Origin: Ceriagrion tenellum
Lineage: Eukaryota > Arthropoda > Insecta > Odonata > Coenagrionidae
DNA length: 64,000 bases
Assembly: GCA_963169105.1 (NCBI GenBank)
Contig: OY720636.1
Coordinates: forward strand, 137,569,747 to 137,633,746
Direction: 5' to 3'
Position numbers and translations under genes: made by a program. Numbering within the stretch: position 1 is the stretch's first letter; the number at the start of each line of letters is the position of its first letter. Below, piece after piece: positions 11,286 through 22,114 of this stretch. The notes under the pieces were generated by a model. The model was given only the letters and a program-made list of their open reading frames with translations, made no database searches and had not been told where the DNA came from.

Positions 11286-13189
11286 AAGGGGTATTAGATG
11301 AAAGAAACGATTATTTTGGTTTGCGGAAACACTTGAAGTTAAAAAAAATTATAAACAAGTTAAACACCATTGTTTTATTGATAAGGTGTCTTGAAGTATG
11401 AAATATTGACTCATTTTACCCAAATAATACAGAATAATAGTACTGCCGCAAAGACTCATTATTTATCATTCAAGCTCGATAGCATCTCATTCACACTCCT
11501 CTTTGTTATCAAAATTATCATGTATTTATCTTCTTAGAAAAAATTTTTTCCATAGATTTGATGTTAATTGGCAGTTAGGGTTTGTTTAAGTGGAATTAAT
11601 TAAAAATCCTCTGGACTTAGACAAATGGAGGACCCTATTTACGTATAATATTTCGTTTTTTATCTCATCGTGAATCCCACCTATCAATATCTCTTCCACG
11701 AAACCTCTTTGACTTCTTCTTCTTCTCCGTTTGCCAAAAATCATTTCCTCAACCACAGCCCTTCAACTCTCATCACAAATTCCAGCTGTCTGCTTTACCT
11801 CCTCGTAATCTCATCCAAAAACTCTTTTTCTCACCAACTTCCTTCCTTACTTCAAGCACTTCCACGTTTGTCTTCCTTTTAGTCCACCACTCCATTTTCT
11901 CCATTCTCCTCCACACTTCTGCGTCTCCTCTGCACTTCTCCATTCTCCTCCACACAAGCATCTTGAAAGCTTGCAGCCTATTCTCGTACTCCTTTCTCAG
12001 TGTCCGCGTTTCTAACCCGGACCACATTGCATTCCATATAAAACTTATCTCAAGCCCCTACTTAGTACTCCTACCCAAGATCTCCATCTCCAGCTCTCTT
12101 CTGTAACTTAATGCTTTCTTCGCCAAAAACATTCTCATGTCTTAGCAACGCTGTGAGTAATTATTCAAGGTAGACCAAAATGTTTTCCATGCAGTACATA
12201 CAATTCATATAACGGAACCTCGCTAACGAACGGAAAATCAGGAAACTATCAACAAACACTGCATAATCCATCAAGTCGCAGGCCGCACCTTACAGGATAG
12301 TAAAACGGGCCTAGATAAACACATTATTTACATATTTTAGCATATAATGGCTAGCATTAGGTACGTATGGGTTTTTACAGATAGCCCTCCGATTTGTTGT
12401 GCAACAATATGATTCATCACCGGCTAATGTTTTCCTATCAACGGGTGGAGAAAACGCTGTCCACAACCGTTGCAAAGAGAACTGCTGAGAAAATGTGCGA
12501 TTATTCCAATAAATACATATTTTTTTATGCCCAGTTAGTAATTTTGGCCATGTAATTGTTGAAAAATTAAAAATAATAATTATTCGTGTTTTGACAAAAC
12601 TGAATATTGAATATTTGCCATCGAGAATCCGAAAAAGGGTAATACGAAATGATTTTGTTCCTTTATTTTAGTCAAGTGAGATTCTACTCTATTTTTTATT
12701 CTGTCGTCAGTAGGCACCTTGACTCCATCAAACTGCTTTCTTAAAACTGAGGTATTAATTTCATCGATTCCCTCTGTTCCATTTATGCTCGCCTTTGGAT
12801 TTTAAGGAGGAGGGGACGCACCTGTGGTTGTAAAGCAAGAATAACCACCGTCTGTTGAAAATTTCAGACAAGCAACTCTTACAACTTACATTAGTTACTT
12901 GCAGTAATTGATTCTACACAATTTTACGGTTTTTTGCTGGAAATACGGATTATCATTAGGAATGTAATTAAATTGAAAGCGATTTATGAAGACTCATTTA
13001 AAATAAGTGACTTTCCGCTGATTTTAAGTGAGTTATCGTTGGAATAATCGTGATATTGCTAAATTGATATGTTAACCTGTAAGCGCTGATGTAAATCGGG
13101 GGGATCAAAGATAGTGGACCACGCCACAGCTTCGAGCATTGACCACATTGGCAAGCGTCTCTTCGATCTACCTCAACATTCGCATACAA
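11286..13189. other. Unassigned AT-rich DNA
   Basis: No gene is recognised. A pyrimidine-rich stretch at 11690-12120 produces a Lys/Arg/Trp-rich minus frame (11773-12027) that looks compositional. Confidence 0.4.
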
Positions 13190-13680
13190 GAGGAAGGGGA
13201 GGGGCGGTTGCGCGGGGGCAAGAGGGAGGGGAAGGTGCATTGATGGGGTTGTGCTCGGAGAACGAGAGATGATACGGAGAGTAGAGGGAGTGTATAAGAG
13301 GAGCGAGGGTGTGTATGCAGGAGCGAGGGTGGTGGGAAGGAAAGATCGGGCGGTGGCGGGAGTTTGAGAGTTTTTCAGGAAAGGATACAAAAACAAGATG
13401 GAAACGATTGATCTCCGCCGCGCCGGTTTCATTTGTGTCGCCTTCCCTTATTCCCTCTCCTCATTCTCTCTCTCTCTCTGCCTCCTCCATTCCCTGTATT
13501 CGCCTCCTCCCATTTACTCATCTCCCTTATCCTCTATGCTTCCATTCACTCTACCACCAGTCTGTCTCTCATGGTCTCATCCTGGTGCAAAAGGAAAATA
13601 TATCTCGGGAAAGACTCTCGGGTTGCTCTCTCTTCTCAGCCTTCTTGCCCTTCTTCCAGTTTTTGATTTCCACGAAAATA
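13190..13680. repeat. Purine-to-pyrimidine low-complexity block
   Basis: The plus strand is purine-rich and GC-richer from 13190 to 13395, then pyrimidine-rich from 13430 to 13660 with a (CT)n run near 13466. The structure matches the block at 9230-10150. Three overlapping plus frames here are Ser/Leu/Pro-rich and compositional. Confidence 0.6.
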
Positions 13681-15510
13681 ATACAAAAAGATCATCAGAG
13701 TATTTATTCAGGAATAATGGTTGAATACACTGCATTTGTTGGTAATAAATATGTCTTTTAATTTGTAACTGACTGATGAAGTATTGTTGGAAAGAATGGA
13801 GTCTTCACGGGTTTTCAACCGGCTTGATGATTCAACTGTTCACATTTCGAAGGTCTACTCCGCCATCATCTTTACGGCTTTGATTTAGGGTTGTTAATTT
13901 TTGCTCGGGCTTGTATTTCCTCGCCGACTTTGTTTTGTGTATTTTGCGTTTCATTTACTGACCCATCACGGTTAAAAAAAAATTAGTATCTTTAAGAATT
14001 CGTACGTTTAATTTTCTGAGGAAGTCTCTGATTCAATAGATTTCACAAAAGTTCTTCCTGAAGAGTAAATGAAGCAATGAACTTAAAATATTCATTATCT
14101 TAAAGGGGAGTACAACTTCGTGAATACCTGATAGATCTTTGTGTATCAGCAGTTGGAGGACAGGTGAGGAAGATTTTTTTTTAATTTGTGGCAAGATTAT
14201 TTACAATGGTTCGTTAAAGCTTCTGATAAAAAGAAAAATATGAAGGGATTACGATAAAAAATAAATAACCTCAATATAGCTAGCACCAGATCGATCAACG
14301 AGAAAGAATTTCTATCAAAGCTTTTGGAATGGGTTGGAGTTGATCATTCTGAACTTGGTTGGCGGATACGGATCGTTGAAGAGTTTTGACGAAGTGCTAC
14401 CTTTTTATAATTTGAAGGAGACATGAAGTATCGCAAAACCTTAGGGGGAATTGGGAGATATTTTTATAAAATCATAAATTATTTGATGTGCATATTACTC
14501 CATGCTCATCTCTCTCTATTTTATCAACTCAGTGTGTGCCTGGCAGTGGATATAAATACTTTTCAAGACGTACAGAAAAAGATCGTTTGAGATTTTAAAT
14601 ATTAACCTGACGAAGTTAATGAGAATTTTCAAACTACTGTTAAATGCATCGTAGAAATATTTGAACGTTCGCTCGAGCATGTTATTTAGGAAATACATGT
14701 TAGTTTTATCGACTTGACGCGCAAAAATTTATTATAGAGGAGAAATTTACTTTCCAATTACACTAACTAGCGAAAGTTTTTGAATAACAATACTTTTGAT
14801 TAATGTATTTTTTCTAGCATAGAGGTCATTTTATGTGAAGTAAGGAATGATGCTTCCAGAGAATACATGGTTCTTGTATTATGATCGGTGACTTGACCAC
14901 TGACCTTTGATATCCGAGGCCATTCGTCTGAAGAGATACCTCTGATATCCCTGTAATTCAGGTTGTGAAAATCCCTTACAACGTTTGAAACCCCTTTTTT
15001 GTAATACCCAAAGCATTTTTATATTATCGTCTTCATATTTCCAAACATTCACTAGTCTCTGTTTGAATAGCATTTCAACGTTAGTTAAAAGTTAGTTAAA
15101 TTCTCATCCATCTTCCTCACCCTCATTGCAATGCGTTCTTCAATCCATTCCTTCTATTAAAATCTTTACCCAGCTTTTAAATATATATTGATGACCACTA
15201 TTCATAATTGGTGCGTTTACGAACTCGAATGCTTTAAGTGCTATGTTAAAGCAGGATTACAATCAGGCACGTAAGATGTTTCGAAATGGTGATGCGTTAT
15301 ATTTATGTAAAATGAAATTAGGTGTTCCCTGTCCTCAGCGTGGAAGAAAGAGTTAACACAATTATTACTAATATCAAATGAGTCTTAATTGTGAACACTT
15401 ATTTCAGCTTTTAAGTTTTGTTCGTAGCGGTAACCGTATTTTCTGGTGAATTTTAAAATTTTCCTAATTTTGATGAATTTTGAAATTAATTATCCACGAA
15501 AATAAATAAT
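13681..15510. other. Unassigned AT-rich DNA
   Basis: No recognisable coding sequence, repeat or RNA gene is seen. Open frames are below 70 codons. Confidence 0.4.
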
Positions 15511-15893
15511 TCTACATCTACATAATACCCTGCGAGCCGCCACATGGGCGTTTGGCAGGGGGTGTTAGGTCACCAGCCTTGCAAGGATGTAAGGTTTTGG
15601 GAGATGAAATGGTGACATGCATTATAGGAGTGTATTTAGTAGAGCTCAGTTTTTATTGTGAACGATAATTGTGCGCGGAAAGAACGAGTTTTTGTACCCA
15701 TCTGTTCGGTAATATATTTATTTTGTGTTCTCGCTTCTATCAGACTTATAGATGTAGTGAGGAGTCATGATAATATTCTCCGTGTAGCTCTGAAAAATAT
15801 TAGTTCTGAATTTCTCAAGCAATCTAAGCCTAGCGTGTAGCCTCCGAGTCCCTAGGGGCTCCCACCTAAAAGTTGTGAGACACTATGTTCGCT
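15511..15893 (-). mobile_element. LINE family B 3' fragment, minus strand
   Basis: The plus strand starts with TCTACATCTACAT, the complement of the TGTAGA LINE tail, followed by the terminal module CCCTGC...GGCAGGG. The rest aligns along its length with the complement of 52262-52645, including the end of ORF2 (the peptide around LLEKFRTDIF in the plus copy) and the 3' untranslated region. It is 5' truncated at about 380 bp and carries stops. It is homologous to 17433-17787. Confidence 0.85.
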
Positions 15894-17432
15894 CGTTGGT
15901 TTTGGTTTACCCTATGCTCACTGAATATGTAGGTTTCCAGTAGTACGCTTACACATTTTATCACAAAAAAGTATGAATTTTTACCTGCAGGTTCGCATGT
16001 ACTCAAGGTCTATTACTATCTCGTCGAAAAAATGTTATATCAGATAACTCTTATCAGTGCGGCAATCGATTTTACTCTGTTTGATTAATTATGCACATAA
16101 ATGCGCCTAGGTAAAATATATCAAATCCTCGGTCCCTTTATCAAACAATTCTCACAAACATTTCCCTTGCAAATACAGGAGTGTCTGATATGGGAAAACT
16201 TTTTCTTTGGATCCTACTCCAACTCTCAGCAGGTTCAGGACCATGACATTGAAAATTAAAGTAACTTTATCACCTGCGGTACTAGTATTATGTGTTAATA
16301 AATGCGAGCCGGTTCTTGAAAGATGCTTAGCACGCAGATTCATGATTTTTTTATGCTTGACGTCATGTAAGTGAAACATCCATTTGGAGCCACAAAAATT
16401 TCGCTTTTTCTCACTTAATTGAAAAATTTGACCTGTTTATATCTTGATATTGCATCTTCCGTCATATTTTGAATCCTCAACCATTCTTTATAAAAATACA
16501 CTCAGAAAATCTGGTCAGAAATGAGTGTTTGTTTGAGATGAGTCTCATGTGTGTGTCATATTGCACCATATCAGCGTTAAGCCTGTCAAAGTTTTTAAGC
16601 CGTCAAATAAAATGTGGAAAAGTGTGAAGTTTCATTATTTAAAATTTCTAAAAGGCTGAGTTTCACTGGACAGTATTGATGCTGATAACTAGTTCCCCTG
16701 ATTCCGCTGGAAGTATACGAAGCCTTATCTTGGATATTCCCACGCTGACTTTGTCTGATGACTTTGCCAATTTCGTCGTATGAGTCAAATTTTCATTTCC
16801 CCGCCCACCCAAAGACGCTGACACTTCGTACGTTTTTGTCGACTGCCACCATTTTCTGCGTTCTTGGGCAAAATTTGTCCATCACCTCCCGATGAAAGCT
16901 ACGCAGTTACTGTGGTAAATACCTCCCTACTGGTCAATGTTGTCCCTCGGTATGGTGGCCAGCAAAGCTGCCCAGCATACGTTTGCGGAAGTAAACAGGC
17001 CTTCCCTCTGATTACCCATCCGCTTAGTTAGCCGGTTGTGTATTTCGGTCACTCCTCTCCACCACTCGATGGCAATGCTTGATATACCGTAATCAGTCCC
17101 CTTAAATGTGTCAGCCAACACAATTAATTCAGTGCTGGGCGCGTATTTGAGGCACCAAAAGCCATGTCCTATCGTGAAACGCAAGGCTTCATGCATTTCC
17201 CTAGAAATTAACGAACTCTATAACCAGAATCTATGGAAGCTCTATTCATTTAGAGCGAGATTCGTTTTTTGAATCGCTTATGAAGGGAATTAGATGGCGA
17301 GACCACATACGTCCAATGACAAATGCATTGCAGTTATTTTTTTATTCATACTTTAGCGTCATTTCTAAAGATGTAAAATGTTTTAGGGAAGAACAATAAA
17401 GCGGAAAGTCAGAACTACTGCTAGAATTTACA
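15894..17432. other. Unassigned; one ATG-initiated 89-codon minus frame
   Basis: A minus frame at 16927-17196 starts with ATG and runs 89 codons. It has a tryptophan- and cysteine-containing, non-repetitive composition (for example IAIEWWRGVTEIHNRL) that looks coding-like. I do not recognise it, and no splice sites or partner exons are clear. The rest of the interval shows nothing. Confidence 0.35.
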
Positions 17433-17787
17433 TGTACATCTACATACTACCCTGCGAGTTGCCGCACGGGCGTTTGGCAGGGGGTGTTAGGACAACCGCC
17501 GTGTAAAGATGTAAGGAAAAATGTTTTGGGAAGTGAAATGGTAACGTGCATTGTGGGAGTGTATTTAGTGGAGCTCAGTTTTAATGAAGGTCGCATATGG
17601 TGCGCGGAAAGGACGATTGTTTGTATCTATCTGTTCAGCAATGCATGTATTTCTCTTCTTTTATCGCTTCTGTTCGACCTAGAGGTGTAGTGAAGCGTCA
17701 CTATACTATTATCTGTGTCGCTCTGAAACACACCAGTTCTGAATTTCTCAAGCAAGCTAAGCCTAGCGTGTAGCCTCCGAGCTTAGA
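17433..17787 (-). mobile_element. LINE family B 3' fragment, minus strand
   Basis: This is a second truncated copy of the same 3' end as 15511-15893. It has the TGTAGA-type tail, the CCCTGC/GCAGGG terminal stem, the 3' untranslated region and the ORF2 C-terminus, including the shared segment ending tctgaatttctcaagcaa. The two copies differ by many point changes, so they are independent insertions rather than a recent duplication. Confidence 0.85.
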
Positions 17788-18539
17788 GTAAAAAAAGAGT
17801 CCTAAAAGTTCGGATAATATACCTTTTAAATGCCTTGATATACATTTTTTTCTGCCATCCATAGCTTAGAAAGAATTTTGCCTGGTACGTATTTCTCAAT
17901 TACAGTTTGTAAATAAATTAAAGGATTTGGATATCCGTATCGATTGTGTGAAGTCTTTTTGCTTTTGCCATTGGCTTAAAGCCTGTGGGGAAATATTTCG
18001 CTAACAGGATTGAGTCCTGAAATTAATTTTTCTTCCCATTTATTTCATTTGAATCTGCCTTGAAACTTCTGGTTAAATACATTCTTTTTCATGGTTATTT
18101 TTATTTTCTCACGAAAATTTATTCGGGTTATCTCTTGACGTTAAAAGGATTTTTTTATCATGACAGATATCTTTATCCACCTACAAAATTTAGATGTTTG
18201 GTTTTGGAATGTGTATAAAACGAAACTGATGTCAAAATAAGCGTGTAGAGTTGTGTGTAATTTCCTCAGTATGTTATAACCTTTAAATATTCCTTTTCCA
18301 AGACATTCCGAAAATTCAATTAATTATTCGATTAAAGCGATATATTGAAGCAACAGTAGGCAGAAGAATGACCTTTTCAAACAAGAATAACAAGCTACTT
18401 AGCATTAAATAAAGTTTCTCATCGCGGGTAACGAGGAGGAAATACGACAGGGAATTTTTTTGCCTTTTGTTCCCGCCTTTGTTATCCGGCATCCAAAAGC
18501 AGTGCCGGAAAAAATCCGACGGAAAAACTATATTCTTCC
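17788..18539. other. Unassigned AT-rich DNA
   Basis: No gene, RNA or repeat family is recognised. Confidence 0.4.
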
Positions 18540-18945
18540 ACGGTCTTTTCGCAACCCACCCGCTGCCTCCATGGTCCCCTCTCACTCCACCCACACCCCT
18601 TTGCTGCTGCGCCACCCAACCACCTACTCTCCAGTTTCACCCTCCTCCCGGGGAAGAAAAAAAGCGACAATTCCGCCATGGTTCCTGCATCAAGGACCCT
18701 TGAAGGCTATTAAAAAAGCTTCCTCCCGACTCACCGACGCTCACAGTTATACTCCTATACACACGCGCCCTCCCAGGGCAAAGGAGAAAATAAGGGAACA
18801 GAGAGGGATGTGGAGAGGACGAATTATGGATAGAATGAGGAAGAAACAGGAATGGGAGAGAGGATCTTTTCTCGGAAGGAAAGGAGGGAACGGTATTCGA
18901 AATGATGTCGCAGATAGAGAGAGAGATCGACTAATATCGTAGCAG
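18540..18945. repeat. Pyrimidine-to-purine low-complexity block
   Basis: The plus strand is C/T-rich from 18540 to 18650 and A/G-rich from about 18775 to 18930, with a (GA)n run near 18915. The order is the reverse of the 9230 and 13190 blocks. Overlapping frames on both strands are compositional. Confidence 0.55.
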
Positions 18946-18995
18946 TATATTGGAAGCATCAACGAGGGGCCGCCGCAAGAATCAAGCCGATACTA

Positions 18996-19037
18996 TTATA
19001 CTAAACCCTTCCTTGTTTCTTCCGTACCCTTAAGCTA
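18996..19037 (+). repeat. 42-bp direct repeat, left copy
   Basis: Matches 19689-19730 at 37 of 42 positions by eye. The pair brackets the inverted-repeat element at 19038-19683. Both begin TTATACTAAACC and end CTA. Confidence 0.8.
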
Positions 19038-19683
19038 CGTTTTCATGGACGTGTCATACGCACATGCGCGCGACGAGACGCGTCATTTCTTGGCGTGAAC
19101 CGTTCGTATGCTAGGGAACCTACGCGTAGGAGGTACTTACGCGCCATCTACTGCACAGAAGAAATGGTAAAAAAAAGAAACGTGACGACCGTGTGTGCTT
19201 ATCGCTCTACAGCCTATTGTTGATAATTATGTATTAATAGTTATCTAGCTCCATCCAAGTGCTATAACTATTGTTCTACGATTTCCTCTAAAACTTTATT
19301 CCTCTCATCCGCACGCCAGCTTGCTGAGAGTTAATTAACGTGCAGTTTTTTAAAGAAAGAAATGGCTGTTGTGGCACCATTGAATCCCTTATCCCTCCAC
19401 GCCTTCTCCCTTAGGTTTCTATCCCTGTATCGATATTCCTTATAATTGTACAAGGAACATGTACTTCTCTCAAATTTTGGAGATAATTATTTCATCCATA
19501 GAACTTACACATCGCCGGCCAGCCATGTTTGTGATTCTACGCTTTCCACGCGTCGAAAGTTGAAAATGTTTCAACTCAGGTGACGCGACTCTTTGCGAAC
19601 ATACGTGAACTCACGCGAAGAAATTCGGGCTTCTGATTGGCTGAGAAATGCGTCTCTTCGTCTGAAACGCGTTCATTAAAACG
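19038..19683. mobile_element. Non-autonomous TIR element (MITE-like), TA target
   Basis: The left end CGTTTTCATGGACGTGT is mirrored by the right end, whose complement reads CGTTTTAATGAACGCGT. Similarity continues inward for about 90 bp with gaps, through GAGACGC, ATTTCT and a TTTCTT-GCGTGA...TTCG block. A TA dinucleotide lies immediately outside each end (19036-19037 and 19684-19685), as expected for a Tc1/mariner-like target duplication. No coding potential is seen in its 646 bp, so it would depend on a transposase supplied elsewhere. Confidence 0.65.
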
Positions 19684-19688
19684 TACCT

Positions 19689-19730
19689 TTATACTAAACC
19701 TTTCCTCGTTTCTTCCACACCCTTACGCTA
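19689..19730 (+). repeat. 42-bp direct repeat, right copy
   Basis: Partner of 18996-19037 with five differences. It starts a few bases right of the inverted-repeat element. Confidence 0.8.
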
Positions 19731-20030
19731 GCGTCACGCGGTATGTTTCATCTTTAGGACGGGATTATGATAAACGTTTCTTAACGTGACGGAAGAGGAC
19801 TGTGATTTTTCAGTTTTCCGTCGTCTTCCGTCAAAGAGGAACTTATTAAGTAAGTCACGCACCGAATGCGATGCTATAGGAGAGAACTGTTTTGGCAGCC
19901 GACGATCACTAAGAGCGCATTAACATCAGTAGCGACGCATACCTTTGCTATGTAGCAAGATAGCGGGATGTTTACGCTCTATGATGACCAGCAAAGATGA
20001 AGGAATTCTTTTTTAGACGTTATAGTACGT

Positions 20031-20082
20031 GTAGTAAGTCAAACTTTGAAACCTGAAGATGACATAAAGTTCGACTCACTAC
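20031..20082. other. Strong 17-bp imperfect hairpin
   Basis: GTAGTAAGTCAAACTTT (20031-20047) pairs with 20066-20082 with two mismatches around an 18-base loop. The loop contains CCTGAAGATG, the same motif found in the hammerhead-like cores of this window. It may be a Penelope-related terminus or an unrelated palindrome. Confidence 0.6.
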
Positions 20083-21221
20083 AATGTCGGCCATCCACCA
20101 TGTTTAAACTTCAAATTTTCAACTCTTGTGGTAAATAGTATAATTAGATTTTTTCCATTACCTTTGACTGAGTTTCTTGTAAATTTCAAATCTACTGACT
20201 TATTTAGTTGCTATTTATTATATGTCATATTGTTGCATATTCGAGGTGTTTGTGAAATAATAAAAATATGCGTAATTGAAATTGTATCATAACATATCAA
20301 GTAATAATACATTTTGCTTACATTTATAATAATTTAAAATTTTTCTATCTAAACTTCAGAGAAGAAAAATATGAAATGGTGGAAGTTGAAACCGTGCCTG
20401 CGTCATGAAGAGACTGCTAATTTAAGCAAAGTGTAGAAACCGGCCGAGCGATTGGCAGTGGTGTGGCATGACCCACGAAGCTAGATCAATCTTATGTTAG
20501 AATTTAAAATTGAACGCACTAATACATCTGAACTTTCAACTCACGGGGTCTGGCTTAGGTTTAAAGCACTGGAAAATATGTTGCTCAAAAATAAAAATAC
20601 TAAACAATTTTTTAAAATGGGATTTACTTTCTTGATCTGAGAATTTTTTGAGAAAGAGAGACCGTGTTCTGCGCCAGCCATCATGCTCCTTGAATCTAGC
20701 AAAAATATTTCCACTAATGAGGCTGAAAGGTCTGACATTTAAAAAAAAGAATGAGGTGGTGACATACCTTCTTGAGGAGCATAAATTACTAATGCAACTG
20801 TACTAGTTTTACACTTATATTGCAAGATGACGCAGTAGGAGTAATGTCTATTGCGCGGAGAAGATATGCGTAACTTTTGATCGTGACGCACTCCGAACTA
20901 TCAAAATACCGCCCCTTATAATGCAAAAATTAGTACTCAGGAATAACACAAGTAAAATATTAATTATACATTAATTTTAAGTCCTGAGAAGAGACATTAT
21001 TGACAGCAATCCGTAAGTTCATCTGTCATATTGCTTATCCCATTGCTTACCGGTATGAACACCGTAAATGAAATCACGCACTCCATTGTTTTTCACGTAA
21101 TTAGCAAGTTCATAATATCTAAGTCATCCATTCTTATACATTATCAACTTAGTATTTTGTCCTATACATAATACTTTCATTGAAGAGTTTAAATCCGGAT
21201 AAGACTGATTGAACAATTTGA
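20083..21221. other. Unassigned AT-rich DNA
   Basis: No gene or repeat family is recognised. The short minus frame at 20541-20738 has no motif. Confidence 0.4.
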
Positions 21222-21229
21222 GTCAACAG
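21222..21229 (+). repeat. hAT target-site duplication, left
   Basis: GTCAACAG is repeated exactly at 22107-22114, immediately outside the other end of the element. Confidence 0.9.
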
Positions 21230-22106
21230 TAGAGGTGGGCTAAGTCGATCATTTTAGTGATTCAATCATTTTGATTCGAGTCACTTAAAAGATTCAATTA
21301 ACTGATTCAATCATTTGATTCATTATGACTCGTAAGTCGGATTGATTAGATGAATAACGAGACTCACGTGAATCGAAAGACTCGAATGAATCAAGATTGA
21401 AGAGACTCAAACACTCGAATGATGCTAATTGATGCCATCAATCTATTTGAATAATTTATTTCAAATAATTACTATCGTGCTTAGAAATTTAGGAAGGCTG
21501 ATTGATTTCCATATTCCACAAATTTTGGATCCGCATTAAATTGGAGATTTCCAATTACTAGAGTCACGAAAATATTTAGAGAGGCAAAACTGTCACAGAC
21601 TCTGAATTCAAGAAGAATAACGTCAAACTATGTACATGAAAATTAAATCACTTGCTCAGACTACACTTATTAATGTGCATGAATGTTTTCTGATCTGCTG
21701 CATTGAATTCCATTCAATTAGGGCCTTTCAACTGAGCAGGTAATTAGAATTCTTATCAAGTTTACCAACTGTAATGATGCGCTGATATTGTAAAAAGGGT
21801 TAAATTTCATCGTTTTTAAAATGAGCGCCTTGTCTCTAACTATGCTATACAAACATAAACTCACTGACCAAATATTAATGGATTTATGCCCATGAAGGTA
21901 TCTCTCTGAAATTTCATGACTAGACATAACGGATAACGTACATGTGAATATGTTTTTCCACTTAATATCACATTTAATCACACGGCAGGCGGAAACACAA
22001 AATGATTGAATGATCGAATCATTTTCCCGAAATGAATCATGAGTCATTTGACTCACTTGGTGATTCAATCATTTTAAACGAATCGATCATGAACGACCCA
22101 TCACTA
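21230..22106. mobile_element. Non-autonomous hAT-superfamily element
   Basis: The ends are short inverted repeats, TAGAGGTGGGC on the left and, on the complement of the right end, TAGTGATGGGTC. A perfect 8-bp target duplication, GTCAACAG, flanks the element. Both terminal regions are packed with repeated GATTCAATCATTTT / GAATCGATC motifs in both orientations, the usual subterminal array of hAT elements that serve as transposase-binding sites. At 877 bp with no transposase-like frame it is a deletion derivative or MITE. The intact target duplication suggests a fairly recent insertion. Confidence 0.88.
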
Positions 22107-22114
22107 GTCAACAG
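22107..22114 (+). repeat. hAT target-site duplication, right
   Basis: An exact copy of 21222-21229. Confidence 0.9.

Noticed and set aside
13786..13810. Another hammerhead-like core (CTGATGA ... GAAA)
   Set aside because: The intervening bases do not form a stem, unlike the three reported loci.
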